DNA of 64,000 nt from Rhodobacteraceae bacterium EL53 (lineage in GTDB: Bacteria > Pseudomonadota > Alphaproteobacteria > Rhodobacterales > Rhodobacteraceae): assembly GCA_900313015.1 (NCBI GenBank), contig OMPR01000010.1, positions 310,001 through 374,000 on the forward strand. Direction: 5' to 3'. How positions within the stretch are numbered: the first letter of the stretch is position 1; the number at the start of each line of letters is the position of its first letter. Positions 8,404 to 18,531 of the stretch are shown here, one piece after another. The position numbers and the translations under genes are program-made. A model generated the notes under the pieces. That model saw only the letters and a program-made list of their open reading frames with translations. It did no database searches and was not told the origin of the DNA.

Positions 8404-9999
8404 ATGGCTCCCAAAGTTCTCGTATCCGACAAGCTTAGCGAAACCGCCGTTCAGATTTTCCGCGATCGTGGTATTGATGTGGATTTCCAGCCTGATCTGG
8501 GCAAAGACAAAGACAAACTGGCCGAAGTGATTGGCCAATACGATGGTCTTGCCATCCGTTCGGCGACCAAAGTGACCGAAAAGATCCTCGCGGCGGCAGA
8601 TAACCTTAAGGTCATCGCCCGTGCCGGGATCGGCACCGACAACATCGACAAAGATGCGGCGTCGAAAAAGGGTGTGATCGTTATGAACACGCCGTTCGGC
8701 AACATGATCACCACAGCCGAACACGCCATTGCGATGATGTTTTCCGTGGCGCGTCAGATTCCTGAGGCCAGCGAATCCACGCATGCAGGCAAGTGGGAAA
8801 AGTCCAAATTCATGGGCACGGAACTGACCAACAAAACCTTGGGTGTGATTGGTGCGGGTAACATTGGTGGTATCGTGTGTGACCGCGCCCGTGGACTGAA
8901 AATGAAGGTTGTCGCCTTTGATCCTTATTTGGGCGAAGAAAAAGCGGCCAAAATGGGCGTTGAAAAGGTCGAACTGGACGAACTGTTGGCGCGCGCTGAT
9001 TTCATCACGCTGCACGTGCCGTTTACCGATGCGACGGCCAACATCCTGAGCCGTGAAAATCTGGCGAAAACCAAAAAAGGCGTGCGGATCATCAACTGTG
9101 CCCGTGGCGGCTTGGTCGATGAAGAAGCGTTGGCGGATATGCTGAAATCCGGACATGTCGCCGGCGCGGCTTTCGATGTGTTCGCGGTTGAACCTGCCAA
9201 GGACAACGTGCTGTTCAACCTGCCCAACGTAGTTTGCACCCCGCACTTGGGCGCGGCAACATCCGAGGCACAGGAAAACGTCGCCCTGCAAGTGGCCGAG
9301 CAGATGTCGAACTATCTGCTGACTGGTGCGGTTGAAAACGCATTGAACATGCCGTCGGTTACTGCCGAAGAGGCAAAAGTCATGGGCCCCTGGATTGATC
9401 TTGCGGGTCATTTGGGCAGCTTTACCGGTCAGATGACAGATGAGCCGATCAAAGCGATCAACATCCTGTATGACGGTGTCGCAGCTGAAATGAACCTGGC
9501 GGCGCTGAACTGTGCAGTGGTTGCGGGCATCATGAAACGGGCGAATCCTGACGTGAACATGGTGTCGGCTCCTGTTGTGGCGCGCGAACGCGGCATTCAG
9601 ATTTCGACCACCAATCAGGACAAATCTGGCGCGTTCGAAGGCTACATCAAAGTGACCGTGGTGACCGACAAACGCGAGCGTTCTGTTGGGGGGACCGTGT
9701 TCAGCGACGGCAAGCCGCGCTTCATTCAGATCAAAGGCATCAATATCGACGCCGAAATCGGTGCGCATATGTTGTACACCACCAACGAAGACGTGCCGGG
9801 CATCATCGGGACCTTGGGTGAAACGATGGGCGCCAACAACGTCAACATCGCAAACTTTACTCTTGGTCGTGCGGGTGCTGGTGGCGAAGCGATTGCTTTG
9901 CTGTACGTGGATGAAGCTGTTCCTGCCGAAGCGCGCGCCAAATTGGCGGAAACGGGTCTGTTTACCCAAGTTAAGCCGCTCGCATTCGACGTTGCCTGA
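8404..9999 (+). CDS. serA: D-3-phosphoglycerate dehydrogenase SerA
   Basis: First enzyme of serine synthesis, oxidising 3-phosphoglycerate with NAD+. The 531-aa protein is the long bacterial type: a catalytic N-terminus, a Rossmann domain (GVIGAGNIGGIVCDRA), the active-site Arg and Glu region (NCARGGLVDEEALADML), the catalytic His in CTPHLGAATSEAQENVA, an intervening ASB domain, and a C-terminal ACT domain (TTNEDVPGIIGTLGETMG then VNIANFTLGR). The ACT domain suggests feedback control by serine. A strong terminator follows. Confidence 0.96.
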   Translation: MAPKVLVSDKLSETAVQIFRDRGIDVDFQPDLGKDKDKLAEVIGQYDGLAIRSATKVTEKILAAADNLKVIARAGIGTDNIDKDAASKKGVIVMNTPFGNMITTAEHAIAMMFSVARQIPEASESTHAGKWEKSKFMGTELTNKTLGVIGAGNIGGIVCDRARGLKMKVVAFDPYLGEEKAAKMGVEKVELDELLARADFITLHVPFTDATANILSRENLAKTKKGVRIINCARGGLVDEEALADMLKSGHVAGAAFDVFAVEPAKDNVLFNLPNVVCTPHLGAATSEAQENVALQVAEQMSNYLLTGAVENALNMPSVTAEEAKVMGPWIDLAGHLGSFTGQMTDEPIKAINILYDGVAAEMNLAALNCAVVAGIMKRANPDVNMVSAPVVARERGIQISTTNQDKSGAFEGYIKVTVVTDKRERSVGGTVFSDGKPRFIQIKGINIDAEIGAHMLYTTNEDVPGIIGTLGETMGANNVNIANFTLGRAGAGGEAIALLYVDEAVPAEARAKLAETGLFTQVKPLAFDVA

Positions 10000-10036
10000 T
10001 CTACGTGGCATAAACTAAACATCGCAACAAAATTTG

Positions 10037-10066
10037 CACCCGCGCATGGTTTGCGCGGGTGTCTTT
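10037..10066 (+). terminator. Rho-independent terminator of serC-serA
   Basis: A perfect 9-bp stem, CACCCGCGC with GCGCGGGTG, around a 7-base loop, followed by TCTTTGATT. It lies 37 bases after the serA stop. Confidence 0.85.
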
Positions 10067-10119
10067 GATTGTGGGGGTCTAAGGTGCACCTTGACGGCAT
10101 TTTCAACACGAGGCTTGGT

Positions 10120-10848
10120 ATGACGACTCCTATTTACGCTATTGGTGATATCCATGGTCAGCTTGGTATGTTGGAAACAGCGTTGTCCCGGATCGAGGTG
10201 GACGGCGGGCGGGATGCATCTGTGGTGTTTCTTGGTGACTACACCGATCGTGGCCCCAATAGTGCGGGTGTGCTGGATTTTCTGATCAAGGGGCAGGCTG
10301 AAGGGCGTGAATGGATCACGATCAAGGGCAATCACGACCGAATGTTTTCCCTATTTATGCAGGATTATCCGATCAACGATGATCGTCTGTTGGTGGGTTA
10401 TCACTGGTTGCATGAACGGATCGGTGGCATAGAAACGTTGGCGTCTTATGGGGTCGAGGTGCCCGAACGCACCCGGATTTACGAGGTCCACGCAGCCGCG
10501 CGCGCCGCTGTGCCACAGGCGCACATCGACTTTCTTGCGGGGTTGCAGGTGACACATCAGCAAGGGGATTTGCTGTTTGTGCATGCGGGCATTCGCCCTG
10601 AAATCCCGCTGAGCGAACAAACCGAAGATGATCTGATCTGGATCCGCGACAGCTTCCACAAATATACAGAACCGCACCCCTATCTGGTGGTGCATGGCCA
10701 CACCCCGGTGAAGGCAGCCACGCATTACGGCAATCGGGTCAATCTGGATGCGGGTGCGGGATACGGTCAGCCGTTGGTTACGGCTGTGTTTGAGGGCAAC
10801 AGGTGCTGGTGCCTGACGGATCAGGGCCGGGTTGAATTGACCCCTTAA
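10120..10848 (+). CDS. PPP-family metallophosphoesterase (serine/threonine phosphatase-like)
   Basis: The 242-aa product has all PPP-family metal-binding motifs in order: YAIGDIHGQLGML, VVFLGDYTDRGPNS, ITIKGNHDRMF, LFVHAGIRPEIPL and LVVHGHTPVKAA, ending with VNLDAGAGYG. Bacterial members hydrolyse phosphoproteins or diadenosine polyphosphates; the substrate cannot be told here. The ATG at 10120 directly precedes the first motif as in relatives. Its TAA overlaps the stop of the convergent cysteine-synthase-like gene within the palindrome TTAA. Confidence 0.9.
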   Translation: MTTPIYAIGDIHGQLGMLETALSRIEVDGGRDASVVFLGDYTDRGPNSAGVLDFLIKGQAEGREWITIKGNHDRMFSLFMQDYPINDDRLLVGYHWLHERIGGIETLASYGVEVPERTRIYEVHAAARAAVPQAHIDFLAGLQVTHQQGDLLFVHAGIRPEIPLSEQTEDDLIWIRDSFHKYTEPHPYLVVHGHTPVKAATHYGNRVNLDAGAGYGQPLVTAVFEGNRCWCLTDQGRVELTP

Positions 10849-11801
10849 GCCCAGAGATCGGTCGACAGGTATTTCAACCCGCTGTCGCAGGCGACCACTC
10901 CGATGACGCCTCCAGATTCGGGGCCTTGTAGCAAGCGAAGGGCGGCGGCCACATTCGCGCCGGTTGAAAAACCTGCGAATATGCCTTCTTCTTGGGCCAG
11001 CGCGCGGAGGGTTGCGCGTGCTTCATCGCCTGAAACGGTCAGGTAGCCATCGGTTTGCACATCACGCAGAAAGTCCAAGTCAGGCATGGCATATCCACCG
11101 CCTTGGATGGGATGGCCGGGGGTGTGTGCAGGGTTTCCAGCCAGAACCGCGGCACCTTCGGGTTCGATAAGATAACCGCGCAGGTTTGGGTTTTTTTCTT
11201 TCAAGCCTTTGACCGTGCCGCCAAACGTGCCCCCTGATCCGGCGAAATCAGCAAACGCTGTCAGGCTGCCGTCGGAATCGGCCCAGAGTTCCGGTGCGGT
11301 GGTCTCATAATGCGCACGGGCGTTGCCCGCATGGTGAAATTGATCGGCTCGAAAGGCGCGACGCGCCCGTGTGACGCGTGCTGCTTCTGCTTCGACCAGT
11401 GCTAAATCGGCGCCGGATACCTGCCCGGGACTGCTGCCTTGGGCCTGATCAACCAAGATGACTTCGGCCCCGAGGGCGAGCATCATGCGTGCGCGTTCGA
11501 CTGAGTTGCCCCGCGATATGACAGCAACAAAGGGATATCCTTTGATGCCGCAAACAATGGCCAGACCGGTGCCCATATTGCCGCTGGTCGGTTCGACAAC
11601 GGTTTGCCCTGGTTTCAATGTCGCCTCTGCTTCGGCGGCTTCGATGATACCTTTTGCGGCGCGATCTTTTTTGGAGAACCCGGGGTTGAGATAATCCAGC
11701 TTTGCCAGAATACGCCCCTTGAGCCCACGCGCGGCGACCATGCGATCTAGCCAGACAGAGGGCGTTTGGCCGATAACGTCAACAATTGAACCTGCTGCCA
11801 T
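10845..11801 (-). CDS. Cysteine synthase-like PLP enzyme (CysK/OASS family)
   Basis: The 318-aa fold-type II PLP protein resembles O-acetylserine sulfhydrylase: the PLP lysine in LNPGFSKKDRAAKGII, the substrate loop VEPTSGNMGTGLA, FRADQFHHAGNARAHY, the phosphate-binding loop FAGSGGTFGG, and the terminal CDSGLKYLST. The PLP motif has Lys where most CysK proteins have Val (SVKDR), and the phosphate loop reads GSGGT rather than GTGGT, so it may be a divergent paralogue rather than the main cysteine synthase. AAGGATAAG precedes its ATG. Confidence 0.82.
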   Translation of the reverse strand: MAAGSIVDVIGQTPSVWLDRMVAARGLKGRILAKLDYLNPGFSKKDRAAKGIIEAAEAEATLKPGQTVVEPTSGNMGTGLAIVCGIKGYPFVAVISRGNSVERARMMLALGAEVILVDQAQGSSPGQVSGADLALVEAEAARVTRARRAFRADQFHHAGNARAHYETTAPELWADSDGSLTAFADFAGSGGTFGGTVKGLKEKNPNLRGYLIEPEGAAVLAGNPAHTPGHPIQGGGYAMPDLDFLRDVQTDGYLTVSGDEARATLRALAQEEGIFAGFSTGANVAAALRLLQGPESGGVIGVVACDSGLKYLSTDLWA

Positions 11802-11851
11802 TTTCTTATCCTTTTGGATCGCGACAAGAGAGCAGTATAGAGCCTGCGATA

Positions 11852-12895
11852 TCAGGTCCAGTCTAGGACGACCTTGCCGCTTTGACCGGACTTCATTACG
11901 GCAAACCCCGCCTCAAATTGGTCCACAGGAAAGCGATGCGTGATCACCGGGCTAACGTCCAATCCATTTTGCAGCATGGCAATCATCTTGTACCAAGTTT
12001 CGAAAATCTCCCGACCGTAGACGCCTTTGATCGTGATCGCTTTGAACACAATGCGGCTCCAATCCACAGGGGATTTTCCCGGCGGAATGCCAAGCAGGGC
12101 GATGCGTCCGCCCATTACCAGTGCCTCGACCATTTGATCCATTGCGAGCTGATTGCCAGACATTTCCAGTCCTACATCAAACCCTTGGGTCATGCCCAAT
12201 TCATGAATCACATCATTCAGGTCCTCTGTCGCGACATTCACGGGGCGCACATTTGTGACCTGTTCGGCCAACGCCAACCGGTCGGGGTTCACATCGGTGA
12301 TCGCCACATGTCGGGCGCCCACGTGTCGTGCCACGGCAGCGGCCATGATTCCGATGGGGCCAGCGCCAGTGATCAACACGTCCTCGCCCACCAAATCAAA
12401 GCTAAGCGCGGTGTGAACCGCATTGCCCAGAGGGTCCAGGATTGCGCCAATGTCGTCGGAGATCTCATCGGGTAGGGGCACCACATTAAAGGCAGGTAGG
12501 CGGAGGTATTGGGCAAACGTGCCCTGTTCATTGACGCCAATGCCGCGGGTTTCCGGGTCCAGGTGAAATTTGCCTGCCCGGCTTTGTCGCGAGTGCTTGC
12601 CAATCAGGTGCCCCTCGCCAGAGCATCGCTGCCCGACCTTGAGATCGTCGACGTTGCGACCGGTTTCGACAATGACCCCGGCGAATTCATGGCCGGTGAT
12701 CATGGGGGTGGGAACCGTTTTTGCGGCCCATTCATCCCAGTTCCAGATATGCACATCGGTGCCACAGATCCCGGTTTTGTTGATTTTGATCAGCACATCA
12801 TCCGGCCCGATTTCGGGCACTGGCGTGCGCACGGCCCAAAGCCCCTCACGTGGGTAGGTTTTTTCGAGCGCTTTCATCGTGTTGGGCAGGGTCAT
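11852..12895 (-). CDS. tdh: L-threonine 3-dehydrogenase
   Basis: Oxidises threonine to 2-amino-3-ketobutyrate with NAD+; Kbl encoded just upstream splits that product to glycine and acetyl-CoA. The 347-aa MDR protein has catalytic zinc ligands in [11 protein letters not shown] (Cys44) and GHEFAG (His69, Glu70), and the cofactor loop [17 protein letters not shown]. The segment at residues 97-112, where most Tdh proteins carry four structural-zinc cysteines, reads [16 protein letters not shown] and has none. Its ATG overlaps the kbl stop by four bases. Confidence 0.94.
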   Translation of the reverse strand: MTLPNTMKALEKTYPREGLWAVRTPVPEIGPDDVLIKINKTGICGTDVHIWNWDEWAAKTVPTPMITGHEFAGVIVETGRNVDDLKVGQRCSGEGHLIGKHSRQSRAGKFHLDPETRGIGVNEQGTFAQYLRLPAFNVVPLPDEISDDIGAILDPLGNAVHTALSFDLVGEDVLITGAGPIGIMAAAVARHVGARHVAITDVNPDRLALAEQVTNVRPVNVATEDLNDVIHELGMTQGFDVGLEMSGNQLAMDQMVEALVMGGRIALLGIPPGKSPVDWSRIVFKAITIKGVYGREIFETWYKMIAMLQNGLDVSPVITHRFPVDQFEAGFAVMKSGQSGKVVLDWT

Positions 12896-14079
12896 GACAG
12901 AATCCCCAAATCGCGACCCACCTTGCCAAAGGCAGCCAGAGCGCGGTCCAGATCATCACGGGTCAGAGCTGCATTCATCTGGGTGCGAATGCGAGCTTGG
13001 CCGCGTGGCACAACGGGAAAGAAGAAGCCTGAAACATAGACGCCTTCGTCAAACAAGCGGGCGGCCATATCTTGTGCCAGTTGCGCCTCGCCTAGCATGA
13101 CGGGGACAATAGGATGTTCGCCGGGCAACAGGGTAAAGCCGAGCTGTTCCAGACCGGCGCGCCAGTAGCGGGTGTTTTTAAACAGTTGCTGACGCAGGGC
13201 CGCGCCCTGTTCGACCAATCGGATCGCTTCGAGGCCTGCGGCCACAATCGCTGGCGGCAGCGAATTTGAGAAAAGATAGGGCCGCGCCCGCTGCCGCAAT
13301 AGATCAATGACCGGCTGCGGCCCTGCGATATAACCGCCGATGGCCCCCCCAAGCGCTTTGCCCAAGGTGCCCGTCAGAATATCGACATCCACGTCAAAAT
13401 GATCCGGCGTGCCTGCCCCGTTTGGCCCCATGAAACCTGTGGCGTGGCAATCATCGACCATCACAACGGCATCGTATTTGTCGGCCAAGGCGCGGATTTC
13501 CGGCAGTTTGGCCAGGTACCCATCCATCGAAAAGACGCCATCGGTTGCGATCATGATGTGGCGCGCGCCGTCTGCTCGGGCCTGTTTCAACCAAGCCTCG
13601 AGATCATTCATGTCGTTGTTGAGATAGCGATAGCGTTTTGCTTTGCACAGACGGACTCCATCGATGATCGAGGCGTGGTTCAGGCTGTCTGAAATGATCG
13701 CGTCTTCGGGGCCCAGCAGGGGCTCAAACAAGCCGCCATTGGCATCGAAACAGGCGGCAAACAGGATGGCGTCATCCTTGTGTAGGAAGGTGGCTAACCG
13801 CTGTTCCAACTCGCGATGAATATCTTGGGTGCCACAGATGAACCGGACTGAGGCCATGCCGAATCCTTTGTCGCCCATTGCGTCCTTGGCGGCAGAAATC
13901 AGGTCAGGATGATCAGCCAACCCCAGATAGTTGTTGGCGCACAGATTGATGACCTGCCGATCCCCAACCGTGATCTCGCCCCCTTGAGGGGAGGTGATCA
14001 TGCGTTCGCGCTTGGTCATTCCTTCGGCGTCAATCTGCGCCAGTGTTTCCGAGATTTGAGACAAGAATGATTCTGACAT
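12892..14079 (-). CDS. kbl: Glycine C-acetyltransferase (2-amino-3-ketobutyrate CoA ligase)
   Basis: A PLP enzyme of the alpha-oxoamine synthase family that converts 2-amino-3-ketobutyrate and CoA to glycine and acetyl-CoA. The 395-aa sequence contains [46 protein letters not shown] and the PLP lysine motif [17 protein letters not shown]. The start at 14079 ([13 protein letters not shown]) has GGAGGG upstream; a longer frame adds a non-conserved N-terminus. It leads the kbl-tdh operon through an ATGA overlap. Confidence 0.94.
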   Translation of the reverse strand: MSESFLSQISETLAQIDAEGMTKRERMITSPQGGEITVGDRQVINLCANNYLGLADHPDLISAAKDAMGDKGFGMASVRFICGTQDIHRELEQRLATFLHKDDAILFAACFDANGGLFEPLLGPEDAIISDSLNHASIIDGVRLCKAKRYRYLNNDMNDLEAWLKQARADGARHIMIATDGVFSMDGYLAKLPEIRALADKYDAVVMVDDCHATGFMGPNGAGTPDHFDVDVDILTGTLGKALGGAIGGYIAGPQPVIDLLRQRARPYLFSNSLPPAIVAAGLEAIRLVEQGAALRQQLFKNTRYWRAGLEQLGFTLLPGEHPIVPVMLGEAQLAQDMAARLFDEGVYVSGFFFPVVPRGQARIRTQMNAALTRDDLDRALAAFGKVGRDLGILS

Positions 14080-14236
14080 AACGCCCTCCGTTTGCTTGTT
14101 TCTAGCATAGCGGATGTAAATCCGAAATACAGGAATGCAAGATGACGGAAAAAAATCCACCAAGACGGAGGTTGAAGTGGATTTTCCGGAACGGGGCGGA
14201 CTCGTGCAGGGGGTAAGCCGTACTTGGTGGCTGGGC

Positions 14237-15808
14237 TTATTGTCCTCTGATCAGGGTGCGCACCTCATACCCGCGCAATGAGGGGCGCGCGGCCGGGCCA
14301 TATCCGTAGTCCTGTTTGCTGAGGTCTGGCATCAACGACAGGATTTCATCGCGCGTTTCGGGATCGAATGCCTCAACACTCTGATCGCCGGGATGGTAGC
14401 TTTCGCTTTCCATACCGTTTCCACAAATCACCTCGTGACGATCAAACAGAACGTGCACATAGGTGATGGGTTTTCCGTCAGCACAGCGACGGATCGAGCG
14501 GTCGTTGACCAGATGTTTGGCTTGAACCAGAACTTCGGACGAACCGAACATCATTTCTGACAGGGCAGAGGACAGCAGCACGCGGTGGTTGGGCGAGAGT
14601 GCGACGGTATCGTGATCCCCCAAAGCCCCACGCCTGAACAGAATGGGGGCATCTGGCCCCTCGGCGATGCGCGTTGTTTGCCCAATCCAGCGGACAGGTT
14701 GTGGCCCGTGATCCCGCGTCATCACCTGCGTGCCCGGGGTCAGGGTTTCAACACTTTGACGCCCAGTGAGGGTGTCGATCAGCGTTCCCGCGACAAAACA
14801 GGCGATGGTGTTGACTGTGACAAAGGCAGTGTCAGTATTTCCGGCAGAGTCTTCGACCTGATATGAAAAGACATTGGAGCCCTCGTCCCCGTCGGTATCA
14901 ATAGTAAAGGTTCCGTCGGGGTTGAGCGTGACCTCTTCGCCTGAAGCGAGCGTGATGGTATCCCCGGCCGATACCTCTTGCCCGTTGATCATTGTGATCG
15001 TCAACGTCCCCGAGTGGGCGCTGACATCGTTGCCCAAAACGTCTAGATTAGCCTCGCTGTCGGCGGTGATATCTATTGTATCTGCATCCGCAACCAGAGC
15101 GGTTTGAACTGAATCACCGGCAATCAACAGATTTGAATCGTAGCTCGAATCGCCCGCATCCGCGATGGCGATCTTGATCGTATTGACCTCGCCCGGAGTG
15201 ACGGGCGCCTTGAGGGTCAGCGTGACGGTCAACCCGTCCATTTCGGTATTGGCGACTTCGGCGTTGGCCGGGTTGTCGATGTAAAGGTTGGAGTTGGATT
15301 CATCATTGATGTTGTTGATGGTAATATCGCCATCACCGATGGTCAGTTCTGCCTTTTCACCGTTGACGAAAATCCCGACAGCATCGTTAAAACCGGATCC
15401 AACGTATTCCAGATATTCCTCGGAGGAAAACGTCACCTGCATCGTCAGGGTGGAGCCTTCGGGGATAAATTCGGCTTCGATGACTGCCGCGTCATAGGTC
15501 GTGGTGCCCGCCATTTCGTCCAGATCGGAATCGCCTTTTTGGCGCATGTTGGAACTTGTCCACGAGCGGACATTTGCGTCGCCAGAGCTGTTGGTGATGT
15601 TACTGGCCCGTCCGGTCGACAGGATGACACCGGTGTCAGAGGGCGTTACGTTGGGCGCAACCGTGTCCCCATCACTGTAAATCCCGGAGGCGGCATTGTG
15701 CCCGGTATAATCGGCAGAGACAATTTGGACCCCATTGCCAAATATAGCTTGGGCCATGTCGGTGGCAGAGGCACTGGTGTCGATAGGCAGTTCTGAAGCT
15801 GTTGGCAT
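14237..15808 (-). CDS. Choice-of-anchor L / Hint domain protein (paralogue 1)
   Basis: This 523-aa protein has three parts. Residues about 15-235 match the choice-of-anchor L pattern ([11 protein letters not shown], then [20 protein letters not shown] and [19 protein letters not shown]). Residues about 240-335 form a cadherin/Ig-like linker ([18 protein letters not shown]). Residues 336 to about 480 are a Hint_2 (Hedgehog/intein-like) domain that starts at Cys337 in [10 protein letters not shown] and includes [10 protein letters not shown] and [16 protein letters not shown]. Hint domains can cleave the chain before the first Cys. No signal peptide or RTX repeats are visible, so the export route is unknown. 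A second copy lies at 18532-20115. Confidence 0.85.
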   Translation of the reverse strand: MPTASELPIDTSASATDMAQAIFGNGVQIVSADYTGHNAASGIYSDGDTVAPNVTPSDTGVILSTGRASNITNSSGDANVRSWTSSNMRQKGDSDLDEMAGTTTYDAAVIEAEFIPEGSTLTMQVTFSSEEYLEYVGSGFNDAVGIFVNGEKAELTIGDGDITINNINDESNSNLYIDNPANAEVANTEMDGLTVTLTLKAPVTPGEVNTIKIAIADAGDSSYDSNLLIAGDSVQTALVADADTIDITADSEANLDVLGNDVSAHSGTLTITMINGQEVSAGDTITLASGEEVTLNPDGTFTIDTDGDEGSNVFSYQVEDSAGNTDTAFVTVNTIACFVAGTLIDTLTGRQSVETLTPGTQVMTRDHGPQPVRWIGQTTRIAEGPDAPILFRRGALGDHDTVALSPNHRVLLSSALSEMMFGSSEVLVQAKHLVNDRSIRRCADGKPITYVHVLFDRHEVICGNGMESESYHPGDQSVEAFDPETRDEILSLMPDLSKQDYGYGPAARPSLRGYEVRTLIRGQ

Positions 15809-15951
15809 AATTTAGTCCTGATCGTCTTACTGACTCTCGGGATATCGCCGGAAAGGTTCTCAATTCCTTTTCACCCATCAGGGATCTGTCTTGCATTTTA
15901 GCCAATAGGCCCCGTTGACCGCTACCACCTTGCCGCGCTAAGGCGGCGGGC

Positions 15952-16299
15952 ATGGAAAAGAAGAAAAAAACCTCGCGCCAGCAAGTCTATACTCTTGTCG
16001 TTCAAATTGGACGCAAAGAGGGTGATGGCCTGCCTGATGGTGCCTCGGGTGCGGCGCTGATGTGTTACGCCAGCGGTGTCGACGAAGCTGAAGCCGTGCG
16101 CGAAACCGTGGCGATTCTAAAACAGGCGGATACCGCGCCACTGGATGTCACCGGATATGGCACCTTGGCCGAGCGTGAGGCCGAAGGCCATGAGATCGGT
16201 GATGGCGAGCGGGAGCTGATGGATCGGGCACTGGCCGAAAATTCGGTGATCGTCGCGCAGATGACCCCGTTTTTTGACGATGGCACCCAAGACGCGTAA
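15952..16299 (+). CDS. Conserved small protein of unknown function
   Basis: A 115-aa basic-then-acidic soluble protein: MEKKKKTSRQQVYTLVVQIG, then GAALMCYASGVDEAEAVRETVAILKQA and GYGTLAEREAEGHEIGDGE. It has no signal peptide or membrane segment. It looks like a genuine gene, with consistent codon use and an acidic helical pattern, but I do not recognise the family. It is the only plus-strand gene inside the Hint cluster and ends six bases from the stop of the channel-like gene. Confidence 0.6.
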   Translation: MEKKKKTSRQQVYTLVVQIGRKEGDGLPDGASGAALMCYASGVDEAEAVRETVAILKQADTAPLDVTGYGTLAEREAEGHEIGDGERELMDRALAENSVIVAQMTPFFDDGTQDA

Positions 16300-16305
16300 C
16301 GCGCT

Positions 16306-17361
16306 TTAGTTCCGCATCCCGAACCATTTGCGATACAGATCGTCGTAGACCCCGTTTTCACGCATCGAAAGCAGGGCTTGGTTGACTTCTTCCACCAGCG
16401 GAGACCCGGTGGGGAAAGCAATGCCATAGTTCTCTCGCAAGAAGATCGACCCGATCATGCTGGCTTTGCCCTGACCCTCGTGGGAGGCATAGTATGACAG
16501 GATCGGCGCATCAAACACGACTGCGTCGATCTCGCCGTCTTCGAACGCGGCGATCAGCGGGGTGAGATCGCTGAATGCTTCGTAATCAATTTCGCGCCGG
16601 TCCAGAAATCCAGCGGCTGTGGAGTCTTGGATGGTGGCAACGCGCTGCCCGTACAGGTCATTGATCGAATTCACCGACCCCGTGATGGCATCGACGGTCA
16701 TGACCGATGTGATTTTAGCGGTAAAGACCGACACCACAAACAGCGATGAGATCACCAAAAGCACGCCAAACAGACGGCCAAAGGGGGTGCGGGGCACACG
16801 TTCTTCAAACCCGCCATTCACCACCAGATTCAGCGCCCACCAAAAGGAGGGAAACCAGGCCTCATTGGCGGGGCGGTCGAAATACGGCTGGGCGCGGCGT
16901 TCAAAAACCCACATCAACATGCCGCCGGTCATCAGGATCACAAAGGCAATGCCAATGGCAAGGAACAGATCCAGCGACAACAACGCGCGCAACAAAGATG
17001 GGCTGCGCGAGTTTTCTCCGGGCGTCATAATCTGCAGCCCAGATTCAAAGATCGGTTGGCTGAAATCCATTTGGGTTTCACGGGTGGCGGTGATTGAAAT
17101 ATTGGCGATGGCCAGATCGGCTTTGTCGTCAATGACCTGCGACAGCATTTCGCCGAATTGCGCATTACGGATGATCGAATAGTCCCAATTCAAGGCTTGT
17201 CCGAGTGCGGCCAGCAGCTCCATCGAGAAGCCGGTTTCGGCCCCGTCCTCGGTCATGGAGAACGGAGGGCGGGTCACAGTTGATACAGTGAGTGTCTGTG
17301 CCGAGGCCATTTGCGCCAGCAGCAGGATATGCAGGCAAAGACCGAAGAGAATTTTACGCAT
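16306..17361 (-). CDS. GluR0-like ligand-gated channel (periplasmic binding protein with pore insert)
   Basis: The 351-aa protein has a signal peptide (1-21) and an SBP_bac_3 fold split by a membrane insert, the layout of prokaryotic ionotropic glutamate receptors. Lobe 1 covers about 22-120, with ligand Arg94 in [13 protein letters not shown]1 is about 128-152 and a pore-like loop spans about 167-195 ([16 protein letters not shown] then [15 protein letters not shown]). TM2 is about 197-222, ending [11 protein letters not shown], and lobe 2 runs to the C-terminus with the ligand Asp in [13 protein letters not shown]. No fourth helix is present, as in GluR0. The TVGYG potassium filter is absent. 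The alternative is a plain binding protein with a membrane anchor, which is less likely given two TMs with a re-entrant loop between. Confidence 0.82.
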   Translation of the reverse strand: MRKILFGLCLHILLLAQMASAQTLTVSTVTRPPFSMTEDGAETGFSMELLAALGQALNWDYSIIRNAQFGEMLSQVIDDKADLAIANISITATRETQMDFSQPIFESGLQIMTPGENSRSPSLLRALLSLDLFLAIGIAFVILMTGGMLMWVFERRAQPYFDRPANEAWFPSFWWALNLVVNGGFEERVPRTPFGRLFGVLLVISSLFVVSVFTAKITSVMTVDAITGSVNSINDLYGQRVATIQDSTAAGFLDRREIDYEAFSDLTPLIAAFEDGEIDAVVFDAPILSYYASHEGQGKASMIGSIFLRENYGIAFPTGSPLVEEVNQALLSMRENGVYDDLYRKWFGMRN

Positions 17362-17430
17362 GAGTTTGTGAGTGCCACCTTTGTGGCTCCACTAGCGCGT
17401 TTTATGGGGTCTGGGCAAGTCTGGTATACC

Positions 17431-18528
17431 TTAAGCAACCCGGCGTTCGGCAAGAATCTTGGCGTCAAACGGGCGTAAAACCGGATAAGTGGATTTCCCA
17501 TGATCCGGCAACCCATGTCGATCCAACCCTGATAGTACGCTGGCCGCCAAATGGTGTGGCTTGCGGCGCAACCGCCCAATGCTGAGACTTTCGGCGACGG
17601 TTCCAGCGGCAAGAATCGTTTCGCGGGCAGGCAGAAGTAGCTGAGAATACGTCACCGTCAGGCCCGTGTGCGCGATCGGGCGGACAGAGTGCCCTCCGGT
17701 CAGGTGTGCTGCGGGGCACAGTACGGATTCCTGGCCAAAAAGATATTCAACCTCGGACCCTGACAAGACCAGACGCTGTGCGGGTGCCACGCGGATGTCC
17801 CCGAGTAGCCCAAAATAGGGTGCGCGAATGTGCATTGGGCGGGTGCTTCCGATGGCGGGCACAGTGCGGGACAGGCGATGCAGAACTGGCACCACATCCC
17901 CGTTCGAGGCAATCACAGTATCGCCGCGTCGTAGCTCGCGCAGCGGGCGATATCCGCGCGGGGTCGCGATCGGGGTATCAGGCAAGAGCGAGGGCATCGG
18001 ACCAACGGGTTCGACGCGCGTGGACAGCGCCATATAGACAACATCAGGGGCAACAAAGCGATGTGGGCCGTGTTTGAACAAAGCGCGTGCATCGCCAGCC
18101 CGCAGCGGGCAGGGCGGTGGCAATTGCATCATAAGCACCTGTTCCTGGTCCGTCTGTTCCAACGCCAAGCGCGCCCAACGGGACGGCGCATCCCAAGAAT
18201 AGGACAGGCGGATGATATCCATACGACCGGCTTCGGAAGGGTTGATTGCCTGATGCAACACGGACCCGCCTTGATTGAGGATCAGGATCAAGCCGCCGCC
18301 GGGAATCGCCTGTAGCGAGATATGGAATGGCCAGTCGCCGCCACGATCATAATGGATCAGCGTCCGTGGACGGGCCGAATTGGGCATGCGGGTTTCGATC
18401 AGCAACGTCCCACGGGTCATCAGGTCGTCTTCGCGCGGGCCAATCAGGTCGGGACTGTCGGTCGGTGCATCCAACCCCTTGGCGATGAAATGCTGTGTTT
18501 CGGTGTCTGTCAGGGCGATCCAGCTCAT
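17431..18528 (-). CDS. Hint-domain protein with Ser at the nucleophile position
   Basis: The 365-aa protein has an N-terminal region (1 to about 175) rich in beta strands (TLLIETRMPNSARPRTLIHY, ALSTRVEPVGP) that resembles a concanavalin-like fold. A Hint_2 core follows: DTPIATPRGYRPLRELRRGD, then DIRVAPAQRLVLSGSEVEYL. Aligned on the TxI motif, the residue equivalent to the catalytic Cys of its neighbours is Ser180. Ser can act as the nucleophile in some inteins, so self-cleavage is uncertain rather than excluded. It begins 3 bases after the stop of the upstream Hint gene, so the two form an operon. Confidence 0.72.
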   Translation of the reverse strand: MSWIALTDTETQHFIAKGLDAPTDSPDLIGPREDDLMTRGTLLIETRMPNSARPRTLIHYDRGGDWPFHISLQAIPGGGLILILNQGGSVLHQAINPSEAGRMDIIRLSYSWDAPSRWARLALEQTDQEQVLMMQLPPPCPLRAGDARALFKHGPHRFVAPDVVYMALSTRVEPVGPMPSLLPDTPIATPRGYRPLRELRRGDTVIASNGDVVPVLHRLSRTVPAIGSTRPMHIRAPYFGLLGDIRVAPAQRLVLSGSEVEYLFGQESVLCPAAHLTGGHSVRPIAHTGLTVTYSQLLLPARETILAAGTVAESLSIGRLRRKPHHLAASVLSGLDRHGLPDHGKSTYPVLRPFDAKILAERRVA

Positions 18529-18531
18529 GCG

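Noticed and set aside
8269-10011. A long open frame (about 580 codons) antisense to serA
   Set aside because: It mirrors serA codon structure, has His/Arg/Phe-rich composition and no family motif; SerA in the opposite direction is unmistakable.
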